Assembly (NCBI RefSeq): GCF_900605495.1
Contig: NZ_LR027584.1
Span: 17,307-81,306 of the forward strand
Origin: Bacilliculturomica massiliensis
Lineage (GTDB): Bacteria; Bacillota; Clostridia; Peptostreptococcales; Anaerovoracaceae
Direction of reading: 5' to 3'
DNA: 64,000 nt
Shown here: positions 43,436 to 52,560 of the stretch, piece by piece
Position numbering within the stretch: position 1 is the first letter of the stretch
Layout of the letters: each line of letters opens with the position of its first letter
Translations under genes and position numbers: made by a program
The notes under the pieces: generated by a model
What the model was told of the DNA's origin: nothing
Databases searched by the model: none
The model's input: only the letters and a program-made list of their open reading frames with translations

Positions 43436-45022
43436 ATGAAGACGACAAAAGGTTCCAAGATCGACCTGACATTGGCCGTTCCGACTCTGCTGGTTACCGC
43501 CGTTATCGCTTTCTGCCTGATCATCGCTCCGGACAGAAGCTCTGAAGTCATCAACACACTTCTGAGCTTTCTGACTCATCAGTTTGGATGGCTGTTTGAG
43601 ATTGCCGGTCTGAGCGCTCTCGCCTTCTGCCTGTGGCTTTCATTGGGCCGATACGGCAAAATAAAGCTCGGAGACAAAGCGGATAAACCCGCGTACTCAA
43701 ATCGTACATGGATCGCCATGCTGTTTTGCACCGGGATCGGCACCACGCTGTTCTACTGGTCCATTGCGGAACCTCTGTCCTATCTGGCGGGACCTCCCAT
43801 CGGCGTGATTCCCGGCGTAGAAGCGGGTTCCACGGCGGCGAAGGAATTCGCGCTGACTTACGGCGTTTTCCACTGGGGCCTTACCGCGTGGGCTCTGTAT
43901 ATCATTCCGACCATTTCCATCGCCTACTCAGTTTATATAAGGAAACAGAGCGCTTTCCGTTTCAGTCTGGCATGTCAGGGTGTGCTGGGCAAACAGAGCA
44001 ACGGCGTCCCTGGAAAGATCATTGACATTCTGGCTCTATTTGGAATTTTCGGCGCTACGCTGGCGTCTATCGGCACCGGCGTGCCCCTGCTGGCAGAGCT
44101 GATCCATACCCTCTTCGGCTGGGAAAACAATTTTGTTATGACTGTCGGCATAATCATCGTCTGGTTAGCATTATTCGGTACCAGTGTATATCTGGGACTG
44201 GACAAAGGGATCGCGCGTCTTTCCAACATAAACATCATCATCTCCTACGGTCTGCTGGCGATCGTCCTCATCGCCGGTCCCACCATGTATATCTTGAATC
44301 TGAGCATGGACAGCTTGGGACTGATGTTCAACAATTTCCTGCGTATGAGTCTGTGGACAGATACCGTGGCGGGGGGCGGTTTTCCTCAGGGATGGACCAC
44401 CTTCTATTTTGCCTGGTGGCTGGCCTTCGGTCCGGTAATGGGTCTGTTTGTAGCCAAGATCTCCCGCGGCCGTACTATCAAGCAGGTCGTTCTGGGAGAG
44501 CTTCTGGCAGGCACTTTGGGCTGCTGGCTGTATTTTTTCATCTTCGGCGGTTATGGCCTGAGTCTGGAATTCAGCGGAAAGCTGCCCCTGTCAGAAATCC
44601 TTGCCTCTGCCAACGGCAATGTAGCGGTGGCAGAGCTTCTAAATACGCTGCCGGCCTCCGCCCTGATCTTGACCTTGGCCATCGTCAACGGCTTTATCTT
44701 CTCCGGAACCTCTTATGACTCCGCGGCCTATACCCTGGCGTTCAGCACGCTGAAAGTCCAGGAGGGAAAAAGCGGTGATCAGGAAGAGCCCTCCAAGTGG
44801 TGGCGGCTCGTCTGGGCGGCCATGCTGGCTTTCGGCGCTCTGGGTCTTCTCATAGTGGGAGGGCTGTCGTCTTTGCAGACCGCCTGCGTGGTGGTGGGTC
44901 TGCCCTTGATTTTCGTATTCATCATTATGACTGTCTCGTTCCTGAGGTGGGTGAAAGCGGATTTCGGTCCTGCCGTCGATCCAAAGGTATTGACGAGAGA
45001 TGATATAAAACAAAACTGCTAA
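43436..45022 (+). CDS. BCCT family transporter
   Basis: 528 residues, 12 membrane segments. Family motifs: GIGTTLFYWSIAEPL, GVFHWGLTAWALY and WTTFYFAWWLAFGPVMGLFVAKISRGRT. BCCT carriers move quaternary ammonium or sulfonium compounds such as betaine, carnitine, choline and their relatives. GGGAGGATGAAAA precedes the ATG. The soluble ends are short, so osmosensing as in BetP is less likely than catabolic uptake or exchange. It is the strongest hint that the cluster's substrate is a quaternary or methylated amine. Confidence 0.93.
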   Translation: MKTTKGSKIDLTLAVPTLLVTAVIAFCLIIAPDRSSEVINTLLSFLTHQFGWLFEIAGLSALAFCLWLSLGRYGKIKLGDKADKPAYSNRTWIAMLFCTGIGTTLFYWSIAEPLSYLAGPPIGVIPGVEAGSTAAKEFALTYGVFHWGLTAWALYIIPTISIAYSVYIRKQSAFRFSLACQGVLGKQSNGVPGKIIDILALFGIFGATLASIGTGVPLLAELIHTLFGWENNFVMTVGIIIVWLALFGTSVYLGLDKGIARLSNINIIISYGLLAIVLIAGPTMYILNLSMDSLGLMFNNFLRMSLWTDTVAGGGFPQGWTTFYFAWWLAFGPVMGLFVAKISRGRTIKQVVLGELLAGTLGCWLYFFIFGGYGLSLEFSGKLPLSEILASANGNVAVAELLNTLPASALILTLAIVNGFIFSGTSYDSAAYTLAFSTLKVQEGKSGDQEEPSKWWRLVWAAMLAFGALGLLIVGGLSSLQTACVVVGLPLIFVFIIMTVSFLRWVKADFGPAVDPKVLTRDDIKQNC

Positions 45023-45046
45023 TGAAAACAAAGGGAGGAAAAAGAA

Positions 45047-45595
45047 ATGTTAAAGACAAATGATCAAGCCAATTATGAGAGGCTCTTATCGGAAATCCGT
45101 ATGAACGAGCCTACCAGCGATCAGGAACTGCGCGACGCGGTGGAATCCGCCATCAAGGATCGGTCTAAATTCTTCTATTGCGTTTATAAAACTCTGCTGG
45201 AGCTTCATCCCGATATCGATGCCACTGAAGTTATGCGGGAGGCTTCCCGTAAATTTGGTTCCTGCCGGTCCGGCAGCTTCCACAATACCGACGACTGCCG
45301 CGAGGTAGTGAAGAACGACTACCCGAAGGAAGCGATGTTGGTTTATGAGGTTGAGATCGAAGAACTGAACGAGGACAAGGCAGTTTGCAACTTTAAACAC
45401 TGTCCCCATATGGAAGCCTTTCGGGAGATGGGCTGCACCGCCGATGAAATGGAGCGTTTTTGCCTGGACATGCTGATTTACGGCGACTACGCGGCCTATG
45501 CCGACTGCAAAAATATTGAACTGAGCTTTCCCCGGATTCTTGCCCGCGGCGAGGATGTCTGCGAGTACACGCTGACTAAACAAAGAGACCGCTAA
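45047..45595 (+). CDS. L-2-amino-thiazoline-4-carboxylate (ATC) hydrolase-like protein
   Basis: 182 residues. The C-terminal half, CPHMEAFREMGCTADEM ... LDMLIYGDYAAY ... IELSFPRILARGEDVCEYTLTK, follows the ATC-hydrolase-like family pattern with conserved cysteines. Many members have unknown roles. GGGAGGAAAAAGAA precedes the ATG, 24 bases after the BCCT gene. An L-cysteine desulfidase gene follows, so ring opening of a thiazoline to a cysteine derivative is chemically consistent, but hydrolysis of another substrate cannot be excluded. Confidence 0.7.
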   Translation: MLKTNDQANYERLLSEIRMNEPTSDQELRDAVESAIKDRSKFFYCVYKTLLELHPDIDATEVMREASRKFGSCRSGSFHNTDDCREVVKNDYPKEAMLVYEVEIEELNEDKAVCNFKHCPHMEAFREMGCTADEMERFCLDMLIYGDYAAYADCKNIELSFPRILARGEDVCEYTLTKQRDR

Positions 45596-45659
45596 ACGTA
45601 TCTTCCGGATCAAACAGCTTGAATCCTGCGCGGTTTATCACGAACCCATAGACAAAACA

Positions 45660-45698
45660 AAAAAGGCGACAGCGGTTCATGCCGCTGCCGCCTTTCCG
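45660..45698 (+). terminator. Weak hairpin between the ATC-hydrolase-like gene and the desulfidase gene
   Basis: AAAGGCGACAGCGG pairs with CCGCTGCCGCCTTT around TTCATG-type loop. No clean T-run follows, so read-through into the next gene is likely. Confidence 0.45.
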
Positions 45699-45723
45699 CT
45701 TAGATGCAGAGAAAAGAGGAAAT

Positions 45724-47007
45724 ATGGAAATGGACGAAACGGTAAAAAAGAAATACATTCAGATTCTGAAGGAAGAGCTGATACCTGCCGAGGGATGTAC
45801 GGAGCCCATCGCCCTGGCCTTCTGCGCGGCGAAGGCCCGCGAAGTTCTTGCGGCGTCTCCCGATAAGATGATCGTCTATGCCAGCGGGAACATTATCAAA
45901 AACGTAAAGAGTGTGGTAGTACCAAATACAAATGGAAAAAAAGGTATCGAAACGGCCGCCGTCTACGGTGCCGTCGCGGGCCGACCAGAAGAGGGTTTAG
46001 AGGTACTGCGGGAACTCAAAAAAGGAGAAGCGGAAGAGGCGGAGCGTTTGCTTGCCATTCCCGGCTATGTGGAGGTCCGGCATCTAAGTTCCGACGCCAA
46101 GCTCCACATCATCGTCGAGGTCTTTTCCGGCACGGAACGGGCCCTGGTGGAGATCAAGGATCTCCATACCAACGTTGTTCGTATAGAGAAAAACGGAAAC
46201 CTGTTGCTGCAAAAAATCGATCCTTCAAACAAAGGCGCGGGAGACGACGGCCACGGAGATTTCATGACGTTGAAGGGCATTTTAGAATTCGCCGAAAATA
46301 TTCCGCTAGATGAGCTGCGCCCTATTATCCGCAGGCAGATCGAATATAATACAAGGATAGCGGATGAGGGCCTGGCCGGCAATTACGGCGTAAATGTAGG
46401 AAGAACAATGCTGGAATCCTATGGAAACGACATCAGAATGCGTTGTATTGCCAAAGCAGCGGCCGGTTCTGACGCCAGGATGAGCGGCGTTGAACTGCCT
46501 GTTGTCATCAATTCCGGCTCCGGAAATCAGGGGATGACTGGTTCTCTCCCGGTCATCGAGTACGCACGGCACATGGGAATAAGCGAAGATCGCCTGATCC
46601 GGGCCCTGCTTATCAGCAATCTAATCGCCGTTTATCAGAAGGCGGAAATCGGAAGGCTGTCCGCATACTGCGGCGCCGTCAGCGCGGCCACGGCCAGCGT
46701 AGTAGGGATCGCGTGGCTGGATTCCGCGTCCTATGAGGTGATGGAAAGTATCATCAAGAACGCGCTGGGCAATATTTCAGGAATCGTCTGCGACGGCGCG
46801 AAGCCCTCCTGCGCGGCAAAAATCGCCATATCCATGCAGGCCGCCTTCATGGGTTACGAACTGGCGAAACGGCACCGGACGTTCCGGGGCGGAGACGGTA
46901 TCGTAAAGGAAAGCGCGGATCAGACCGTGGAGGCCGTGGGCAGGATGGCCCACAACGGGATGGTCCAGACAGACGAGGAAATCATTCGGATAATGATAAA
47001 CGAATGA
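45724..47007 (+). CDS. cyuA: L-cysteine desulfidase / serine dehydratase-like protein
   Basis: 427 residues of the CyuA/YhaM (UPF0597) family. EGCTEPIALAFCAAKA near the N-terminus and NSGSGNQGMTGSLPV, DGAKPSCAAK toward the C-terminus supply the cysteines expected for a [4Fe-4S] cluster. Known members split L-cysteine to pyruvate, ammonia and sulfide. The start at 45724 follows AGAGGAAAT; the longer frame from 45679 runs through a hairpin. It is the last gene of the second reductase cluster, before a terminator. Confidence 0.88.
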   Translation: MEMDETVKKKYIQILKEELIPAEGCTEPIALAFCAAKAREVLAASPDKMIVYASGNIIKNVKSVVVPNTNGKKGIETAAVYGAVAGRPEEGLEVLRELKKGEAEEAERLLAIPGYVEVRHLSSDAKLHIIVEVFSGTERALVEIKDLHTNVVRIEKNGNLLLQKIDPSNKGAGDDGHGDFMTLKGILEFAENIPLDELRPIIRRQIEYNTRIADEGLAGNYGVNVGRTMLESYGNDIRMRCIAKAAAGSDARMSGVELPVVINSGSGNQGMTGSLPVIEYARHMGISEDRLIRALLISNLIAVYQKAEIGRLSAYCGAVSAATASVVGIAWLDSASYEVMESIIKNALGNISGIVCDGAKPSCAAKIAISMQAAFMGYELAKRHRTFRGGDGIVKESADQTVEAVGRMAHNGMVQTDEEIIRIMINE

Positions 47008-47065
47008 TCGGTCGGTACGAAAGCATCATGGCTTCCCCTGCCCGCCGCAGCAGTCTTACAATACA

Positions 47066-47112
47066 ATGAGAGCGAACGTCCGCTTCCGGATGCCCGCTCT
47101 CATTGTTTTTTT
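47066..47112 (+). terminator. Terminator of the second reductase cluster
   Basis: ATGAGAGCG ... CGCTCTCAT with an inner stem (CGTCCGCTTCCGGATG) and a TTGTTTTTTTA tail. Confidence 0.8.
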
Positions 47113-47135
47113 ATGGATATACCTAAGTTTCCCGT

Positions 47136-48503
47136 TTAAAACCCGACATTTTCCCCATCCGCCCCGGAAGCATCCTGAACTCCTGCTCCTGGCACGGCTG
47201 CCGGCCTGATCTCGCCGCCGGCAGTTAAAAATAACTGGGCAGGCGGCGTCTGAGATGAAAATTGCATGGGGGACAATACGGCTCCATACCCGCCGGCGTT
47301 GGTCACCGCAACCACGTCCCCTGGACGCAGCTGGGGAAGCCGGATATCTTTCGCCATCACGTCCGCCGACGTACAGAGATTTCCCGCGAGGGTCACCGTC
47401 TCCATGGGTCTCTCATCCTTCGGCCTCCCGCTGAACGTCTCAAAGTGAAATGCGCCCCGCCGCGTAAACAGCGGTTCTGTGCCGGTAAGCTCCCGCGATC
47501 CCGATCCCGGCGCGAAAGCTCCCGTCCCATCCGCGTACTGCAGGATCAGCTGCTCCAGACAGGGGCGGAGAAAGCCATTGAGGGTATTGTGCAGCAGTAC
47601 GAATTTCCTGCCGCGGGACACCTTCACATCGACCACTTTTGTCACATAGACCCCGCATTTCCCCACCAGGTAGCGCCCCGTCTCGATGAAGATCCTTGTC
47701 TGCGGGCGTTCCGCCCGGAAGTTCGAAAGCATCTTCCCGGTTTTCCGTCCCAGATATGTCAGATCAAGCTCCCCGTCCTCCTCCCCATAGGGTATCCCCA
47801 GTCCGGAACCCAGATTGAGAAAGCCCAGCGAACGCCCCAGGACCGTTTCCACCCGATCCGCCATGGCAAAAATCTTTTCATAGTATCGGGCAAGCGTATC
47901 CGCACGCAGTTCCTGGCTGCGCAGATGCACGTGGATGCCTGTCACCGTCACATGGGACAGTCCGCCGATCCATTTCGCCTCTTCAAGAAAAGTCTCCTCA
48001 TCCACGCCGAATTTTGAAGGCTCGCCCTGCTCCGCAAAGAACGTGAAATCCGGGTTGATCCGGATCCCGATCTCCGCCGTTGTTCCTCTTCGCTCTACGA
48101 TCTCCTGAATACGCCTCACTTCACTCAGACTGTCTGCCGTCACAACGGCGTGTCCCAGGGCCTCCTCCAGATCGCGGATCCCCTTGCCCGGGGCCGAGTA
48201 AAAGATCTCCCTTCCGTCCAGTCCCAGACGGCGGGCCAGGCGCACTTCACCTATGCTGGCGGCGTCCGCTCCCATGCCCATGCGAAAAGCCGCGGCCGCT
48301 ATGTTCTCCAGAGAGTTAGCCTTGATGGAATACAAAAATTCCACACCCGGGAAACTTTCCATCAAGCGGTTTCCCCTGTGCAGTATTGACCCTTCGTCGT
48401 ACAGATAAAAGCTGTCGTAACGCTCTGACAGCGCCAATATCCGTGCTCTGTCAAGTTCTGGCGCCGTCTCTCTGCGCCCCGTCGACTCCGCGTCTTTTCC
48501 CAT
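47136..48503 (-). CDS. PLP-dependent decarboxylase (DapDC/ODC fold III family)
   Basis: 455 residues. YSIKANS carries the PLP lysine (about K60); HVHLRSQ (about 200), GSGLGIPYG and the C-terminal CTSADVMAKD plus GGYGAVLSPMQF are typical of the diaminopimelate/ornithine decarboxylase fold III group. Some members act in siderophore or D-amino acid pathways. The start at 48503 follows GGGAGG with 7-base spacing. A Gly/Ala/Pro-rich tail of about 20 residues is unusual. No lysine pathway gene is nearby, so it may decarboxylate another diamino acid. Confidence 0.8.
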   Translation of the reverse strand: MGKDAESTGRRETAPELDRARILALSERYDSFYLYDEGSILHRGNRLMESFPGVEFLYSIKANSLENIAAAAFRMGMGADAASIGEVRLARRLGLDGREIFYSAPGKGIRDLEEALGHAVVTADSLSEVRRIQEIVERRGTTAEIGIRINPDFTFFAEQGEPSKFGVDEETFLEEAKWIGGLSHVTVTGIHVHLRSQELRADTLARYYEKIFAMADRVETVLGRSLGFLNLGSGLGIPYGEEDGELDLTYLGRKTGKMLSNFRAERPQTRIFIETGRYLVGKCGVYVTKVVDVKVSRGRKFVLLHNTLNGFLRPCLEQLILQYADGTGAFAPGSGSRELTGTEPLFTRRGAFHFETFSGRPKDERPMETVTLAGNLCTSADVMAKDIRLPQLRPGDVVAVTNAGGYGAVLSPMQFSSQTPPAQLFLTAGGEIRPAAVPGAGVQDASGADGENVGF

Positions 48504-48561
48504 TGCCCATCCTCCCTCTTTCCGGAATATCTCCCGATCCATCACTACTCTATTGGTCTCA

Positions 48562-48615
48562 CCGCGTCCGCCGCGCACAGAATCCGTAATATCCGCTGTG
48601 CGGGTATTACACCAT
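48562..48615 (+). repeat. Dispersed palindromic repeat, copy C
   Basis: CCGCGTCCGCCGCGCACAGA is followed by an inverted repeat GTAATATCCGC TGT GCGGGTATTAC. It lies 59 bases upstream of the PLP decarboxylase start. Same orientation as copies A and B. Confidence 0.65.
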
Positions 48616-48668
48616 GACTGGCTGCAGGCCATCACCACAGATGATGTCTCTTATATTACAAATATTAC

Positions 48669-48708
48669 AAAAAACGCGATCCGGCCCTCTGATTCCGAAT
48701 CGCGTTTT
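48669..48708. terminator. Terminator-like hairpin upstream of the decarboxylase
   Basis: AAAACGCGAT pairs with ATCGCGTTTT around an 18-base loop; A-run and T-run flank both sides. A second strong hairpin, AGAAGACCCGCGC with GCGCGGGTCTTCT, lies at 48777-48814 and is the likelier 3' end of grdD. No gene is seen in 48504-48938. Confidence 0.6.
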
Positions 48709-48938
48709 TATCTGTCCCGCCGCACCGCCGCGGCCTTCATGCTGAAAGCCAAAGCCGGGCCCGCGGCGTTTTACCGGAGAAGACCCGCGCACATGCCATG
48801 AAGCGCGGGTCTTCTGCCAGCCGTACTGCTTGTTTAAAACTGATCATTTCAGCGAGGTCCGCGCCGTCGTCAGAGCTCCGCCGCGAAGAAAAACCGCTGG
48901 TCTTTCTATCCCGCTGTCTTAGATTATCTCCGGATATC

Positions 48939-50060
48939 TTACTTTATATACCCCGCCTTGGTCAGGATCTCCACCGCCTTCTCCTTGTTGGCGTCGGACA
49001 TCATGACGATGGGGCCGGTGCAGCCCATGCCGCTCTCCGCGTAGATACCGGCGCCCCACAGAGCGCTGACCGCGTCCTCCAGGTCCATGACCTCGATGCC
49101 CGGGATCTGAGAGGTGCAGGGTTCCTTCGGCGGAGCTTTCACTTCCGCCGGAGCGGCTTCAGCGCCGCCCTTTTTGCCGGTCTTCAGTCCGGCAAGAATA
49201 TCCTTGAATCCCGCTTTATTGACCTTCTCAAACTCTGCCTTCGCCACGGCGAAAACGTTGTTCTTCACCAGCTGAGCGGCATATTCCGCCGCTCCCGCGA
49301 TGACAGGAGCACCGCTGGCTCTGGAGATGATCATGATGATGCGGTCGTAGCCCTCGCCGATCCCCGGCCCGTAGCCGTAGCCGGTGGCCTCATAGCTGCC
49401 TCCGGTGGTAAAAGCGGAAAACAGCTTCATCATCAGATTTCCGGTCAGGGGATCCATGACCATTACATCGGAGGACGCGGTCAGGAGGTCGTTTCCTCTC
49501 ATGACCACGCCGCCGTCGGCTCTGGCCGACTCCGCGAACCGGATATCGTAACCGTTGTCTTTCAGCGCGATCAGCGCCTTCTCACACTGTCTCGCTCCGT
49601 CTATATTGGCAATCCCCACCGTGGGTTCAGCCACGCCGCTGGCCTTCGCCGCGATGATTCCATAGATGGCGTTCTTCACCATGCCTTCCACTCTGTCTGT
49701 GGAAGACGTTCCGGTGGTGGTAGCCAGATACATTTCTTTGCCCTTGCCCGGCGTTACCACCCGTCCTACGGTAGACACGCCGATGGGGAACGGATAGTGC
49801 ATGGTCACCGCCGCGTCGATCTCGCCGGAATCCAGCATCTGCTCCATCTTTTTGTGTACGTCCTCGCCTTCGATGACCACCGTTTTGCAGCCTCTCTTTT
49901 CAGCCAGACGAGCGCCTTCATAGATGTTTTCCATGCCGTGCTCGCTGCCCTCGGCCGCAATGCCGATCACCGGCTTCTTGCCGAATTCTCCAGTCTCAAG
50001 GGCGTCAGCCATCTCAAGAAAGGTTCCGGCGATCATTTTTTTGATCTGCTTTTCTGACAT
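48939..50060 (-). CDS. grdD: Glycine/sarcosine/betaine reductase component C, alpha subunit
   Basis: 373 residues of the PlsX-like fold used by GrdD (ALETGEFGKKPVIGIAAEGSEHG, TTTGTSSTDRVEGM, YGYGPGIGEGYDR). With GrdC it releases acetyl phosphate from the Se-carboxymethyl group on GrdA, giving ATP by acetate kinase. A low-complexity Lys/Ala/Pro linker (about 305-325) precedes the C-terminal domain that contains the conserved PCTSQ and GMGC cysteines. Start at 50060 with AAAGGA upstream. Last gene of the operon. Confidence 0.95.
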   Translation of the reverse strand: MSEKQIKKMIAGTFLEMADALETGEFGKKPVIGIAAEGSEHGMENIYEGARLAEKRGCKTVVIEGEDVHKKMEQMLDSGEIDAAVTMHYPFPIGVSTVGRVVTPGKGKEMYLATTTGTSSTDRVEGMVKNAIYGIIAAKASGVAEPTVGIANIDGARQCEKALIALKDNGYDIRFAESARADGGVVMRGNDLLTASSDVMVMDPLTGNLMMKLFSAFTTGGSYEATGYGYGPGIGEGYDRIIMIISRASGAPVIAGAAEYAAQLVKNNVFAVAKAEFEKVNKAGFKDILAGLKTGKKGGAEAAPAEVKAPPKEPCTSQIPGIEVMDLEDAVSALWGAGIYAESGMGCTGPIVMMSDANKEKAVEILTKAGYIK

Positions 50061-50234
50061 TGATTTATCCTTTCTCATCCGCGGTCCGCTGTTCAGACGG
50101 CGTTTTTCCGTCTCCGGGATAGCCCGGAAAGGCTTTTTGCCTCCCTGGGGCCTGGGGCGCCGAGGTCGCTTCTGCCGACGCTTCGCCGCCTCATTCCCGC
50201 CGCCGGCCCATGGGACCGCCGCTATACCCCTGTA

Positions 50235-51776
50235 CTATTCCTCGTCCGCCAGCAGCGCCGCCGCAAAGCCTTTCATGGCTTCGCCGATCAGGCTCTTGAC
50301 CTTAGCCTCGGACACGCCGCCTTCCTCTTCCGCGCCGCTGTTCGCCTGAACGATGAAGGAAACTCCGTCGAACAGGTTGGTCATACGGCCCAGGAACAGG
50401 CTGCCCTTGCCGATGATCATGGCTCTATTGATCTTTCCGCTCATGATATCCTCTCTGGCAAAGCCCAGATAGGGAATACCGGAAGGAATGTGGCCCTGCG
50501 TGGGAGCGAATCCCACCATGCCGTGATTCTTTACAAACTCGGGAATACCTGCCCGCTCAATGTCGCCTCTCTTTACGCCCAGCGCCGCGATCATTTTATA
50601 GTTGGCCTCCGGCACGTCTCCGGCCCCCGCAGGCTTCGTGACGTCCGGATTCTGCATCTCCGGAGAGAATTTGTCGATATCGGTGATCTTAAGGCCCGCC
50701 GCGTCCAGCGGATCGGTCACCAGAGAGGTGATGACAGCCTGGGGAGAAGAACCGGTCCCTACCTTGTGGCGGCCGATGTAGTCCAGATTGAATTCCGGGC
50801 TCTCGCCGTCATTCTGAGTGACCAGAACAGCTACGCCGCCCAGCACGTCTTCCAGAATAGGCAGATCTTTCTTCACGTGATCCTTGCCGTTCATGCCCAG
50901 CTTGGCCGTGCAGCCGCCTGCAGCGACTACTACGTTCTTGTAAGCCCCGGACTTGACCAGAGCAGCGGCCTCCACCAGCGCGTGAGCCGGACCGGCGCAG
51001 AAGCCTCTGGTGTCGGAACCGGTGGCGTTCACAAACCCGGCGATCTCAGCGGAAGCCTTGGCGAAGTTGCCGCCGCCTCTCTGGTTTACGTCGCCGCACG
51101 CCTCCTCGCAGCAGTCGATGACGTAATCCACGTCCTCCGGGCTGATGCCGGCGTTCTTTACGATATGGATCAGGGCCAGGACCTCGGAGGCCTTGGACAC
51201 CAGATTTTCAAAAATAACGTGGGCGGAGAGGTTCACGTCGACGTCGTGGGCCCGCTTTACGTAACCGACGATCTTTCCGCCGGTGCGCAGCGCTTCTGCG
51301 TGCTCATCCTCCACAAAGTGTTTGATGTCGGCCTCGTCCACGCCTTCCTTCACCAGCTCCATCATGCTCTCCGTCACCAGCGGATGAGCCGCCAGCTTGG
51401 GTTTTACCGCATCCACGAAGCTCTTCTCCAGCTTGACCAGATCGAAGGTATCGCAGATCTGCATCAGCAGAATAAACTCATCCTCCGGCATGATCTCGCC
51501 GAATTTTCCAAAGCGGTCCGCGCCGTCAAACTTTTTGTCTGACCAGGGCTGTCCCATTGCCGCCAGATCGTCGATAGGCAGGTTTCCGATATAAGTCTGG
51601 TTGGGCGGATAGGCCACCGCATCCTCATAGCTTCTGATATGCTTGGGCAGTTCCACCAGATACTCGGACTCGGGATTGACGATCCGCTCGGTGGTCTGCG
51701 TGCTTCCATTGTGGATTACCATATCCGGAACATGGACCAGGATATAGCTGGCTGCTTTCAAAACGCTGTTGCTCAT
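50235..51776 (-). CDS. grdC: Glycine/sarcosine/betaine reductase component C, beta subunit
   Basis: 513 residues with the thiolase/ketosynthase-like fold of GrdC; DCCEEACGDVNQRGGGNFAK and GSDTRGFCAGPAHALVEA contain the conserved cysteines, including the acetyl-thioester site. It forms component C with GrdD in the cytosol. It follows the grdA terminator by about 125 bases, so it depends on read-through or its own promoter. Confidence 0.96.
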   Translation of the reverse strand: MSNSVLKAASYILVHVPDMVIHNGSTQTTERIVNPESEYLVELPKHIRSYEDAVAYPPNQTYIGNLPIDDLAAMGQPWSDKKFDGADRFGKFGEIMPEDEFILLMQICDTFDLVKLEKSFVDAVKPKLAAHPLVTESMMELVKEGVDEADIKHFVEDEHAEALRTGGKIVGYVKRAHDVDVNLSAHVIFENLVSKASEVLALIHIVKNAGISPEDVDYVIDCCEEACGDVNQRGGGNFAKASAEIAGFVNATGSDTRGFCAGPAHALVEAAALVKSGAYKNVVVAAGGCTAKLGMNGKDHVKKDLPILEDVLGGVAVLVTQNDGESPEFNLDYIGRHKVGTGSSPQAVITSLVTDPLDAAGLKITDIDKFSPEMQNPDVTKPAGAGDVPEANYKMIAALGVKRGDIERAGIPEFVKNHGMVGFAPTQGHIPSGIPYLGFAREDIMSGKINRAMIIGKGSLFLGRMTNLFDGVSFIVQANSGAEEEGGVSEAKVKSLIGEAMKGFAAALLADEE

Positions 51777-51902
51777 GTAACTCTCTCCTCACTTTATTGA
51801 TACTCTGATAATAATACGCTTTTCATCAACGCGCTGTCTGTCTCTCTTTATACTGCAACGATCGAATGTTGGAAGGTCTGAAACACCGGATTTTCGGCTT
51901 GA

Positions 51903-51935
51903 AAAAAGGGTGGTTCAAAAAGAACCACCCCTTCC
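51903..51935 (-). terminator. Terminator between grdA and grdC
   Basis: On the minus strand GGGTGGTTC TTTTT GAACCACCC is followed directly by TTTTTT. A near-perfect terminator inside the operon, directly after grdA, that would raise GrdA relative to GrdC and GrdD. Confidence 0.9.
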
Positions 51936-51945
51936 ATACCTCAGA

Positions 51946-52416
51946 TTAGTATTTACAGAATTGTTCTCTGATCGAGCTCATCTCACTTACGATGTCATCC
52001 ACGTCCAGTACCATTTCCATCATACTGATCTGCTCATCGTAGATTCCTGCATCTACTTCTTCTTTGATTTCCGGTTCACAAACGTGATATACGCTGAGTC
52101 CCAACGAGACTCCTGCCAAAGGACCTGCGAAAGTCGGGTCACCTGCAGTTACAGTTTCAGCGGCCAGTCCGGCAGCTTCACCTTCCGCTGCGCCGAGTAA
52201 TACGACACAGTTTTCCGGTCCATACTGTTCTGCAAATTCCTTAACTCTCTTCTGGTTTTCCAGATCCATGGCTCCTGCGGCCGTTCAAACGAAGCATTCA
52301 GTGGAAGAGAAAACTACCTCTCCACCCGCAGAAACTACACATTCAGCAATAGCTGGACCCGGAATGCCATCGCGGTCACCGATGATGATGACCTTTTTTC
52401 CATTTAAAATGGCCAT
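51946..52416 (-). CDS. grdA: Glycine reductase selenoprotein A (Sec at UGA 52287)
   Basis: 156 residues when the TGA at 52285-52287 is read as selenocysteine (Sec44), in the context [13 protein letters not shown], the classic GrdA redox motif CxxU. The Se-carboxymethyl intermediate forms on this residue. The N-terminal [20 protein letters not shown] is typical GrdA. AAGGAGGAATGAAC precedes the ATG. The only grdA in the window, so it should serve both the glycine system and the second component B at 39-41.7 kb. Conventional gene calling would split it at the UGA. Confidence 0.96.
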
Positions 52417-52560
52417 GTTCATTCCTCCTTCTCGCCGTCAATTGACAGTTGCCGCTTTAACGGCCCTTTGGGACCTGCTCCCGTCAGTTGAAGGCATAAT
52501 GTTGCAATATGCTTATCTGCCTGCTTCGCGCCTCATGCCCGGCAGGCAGGATAAACCGTT

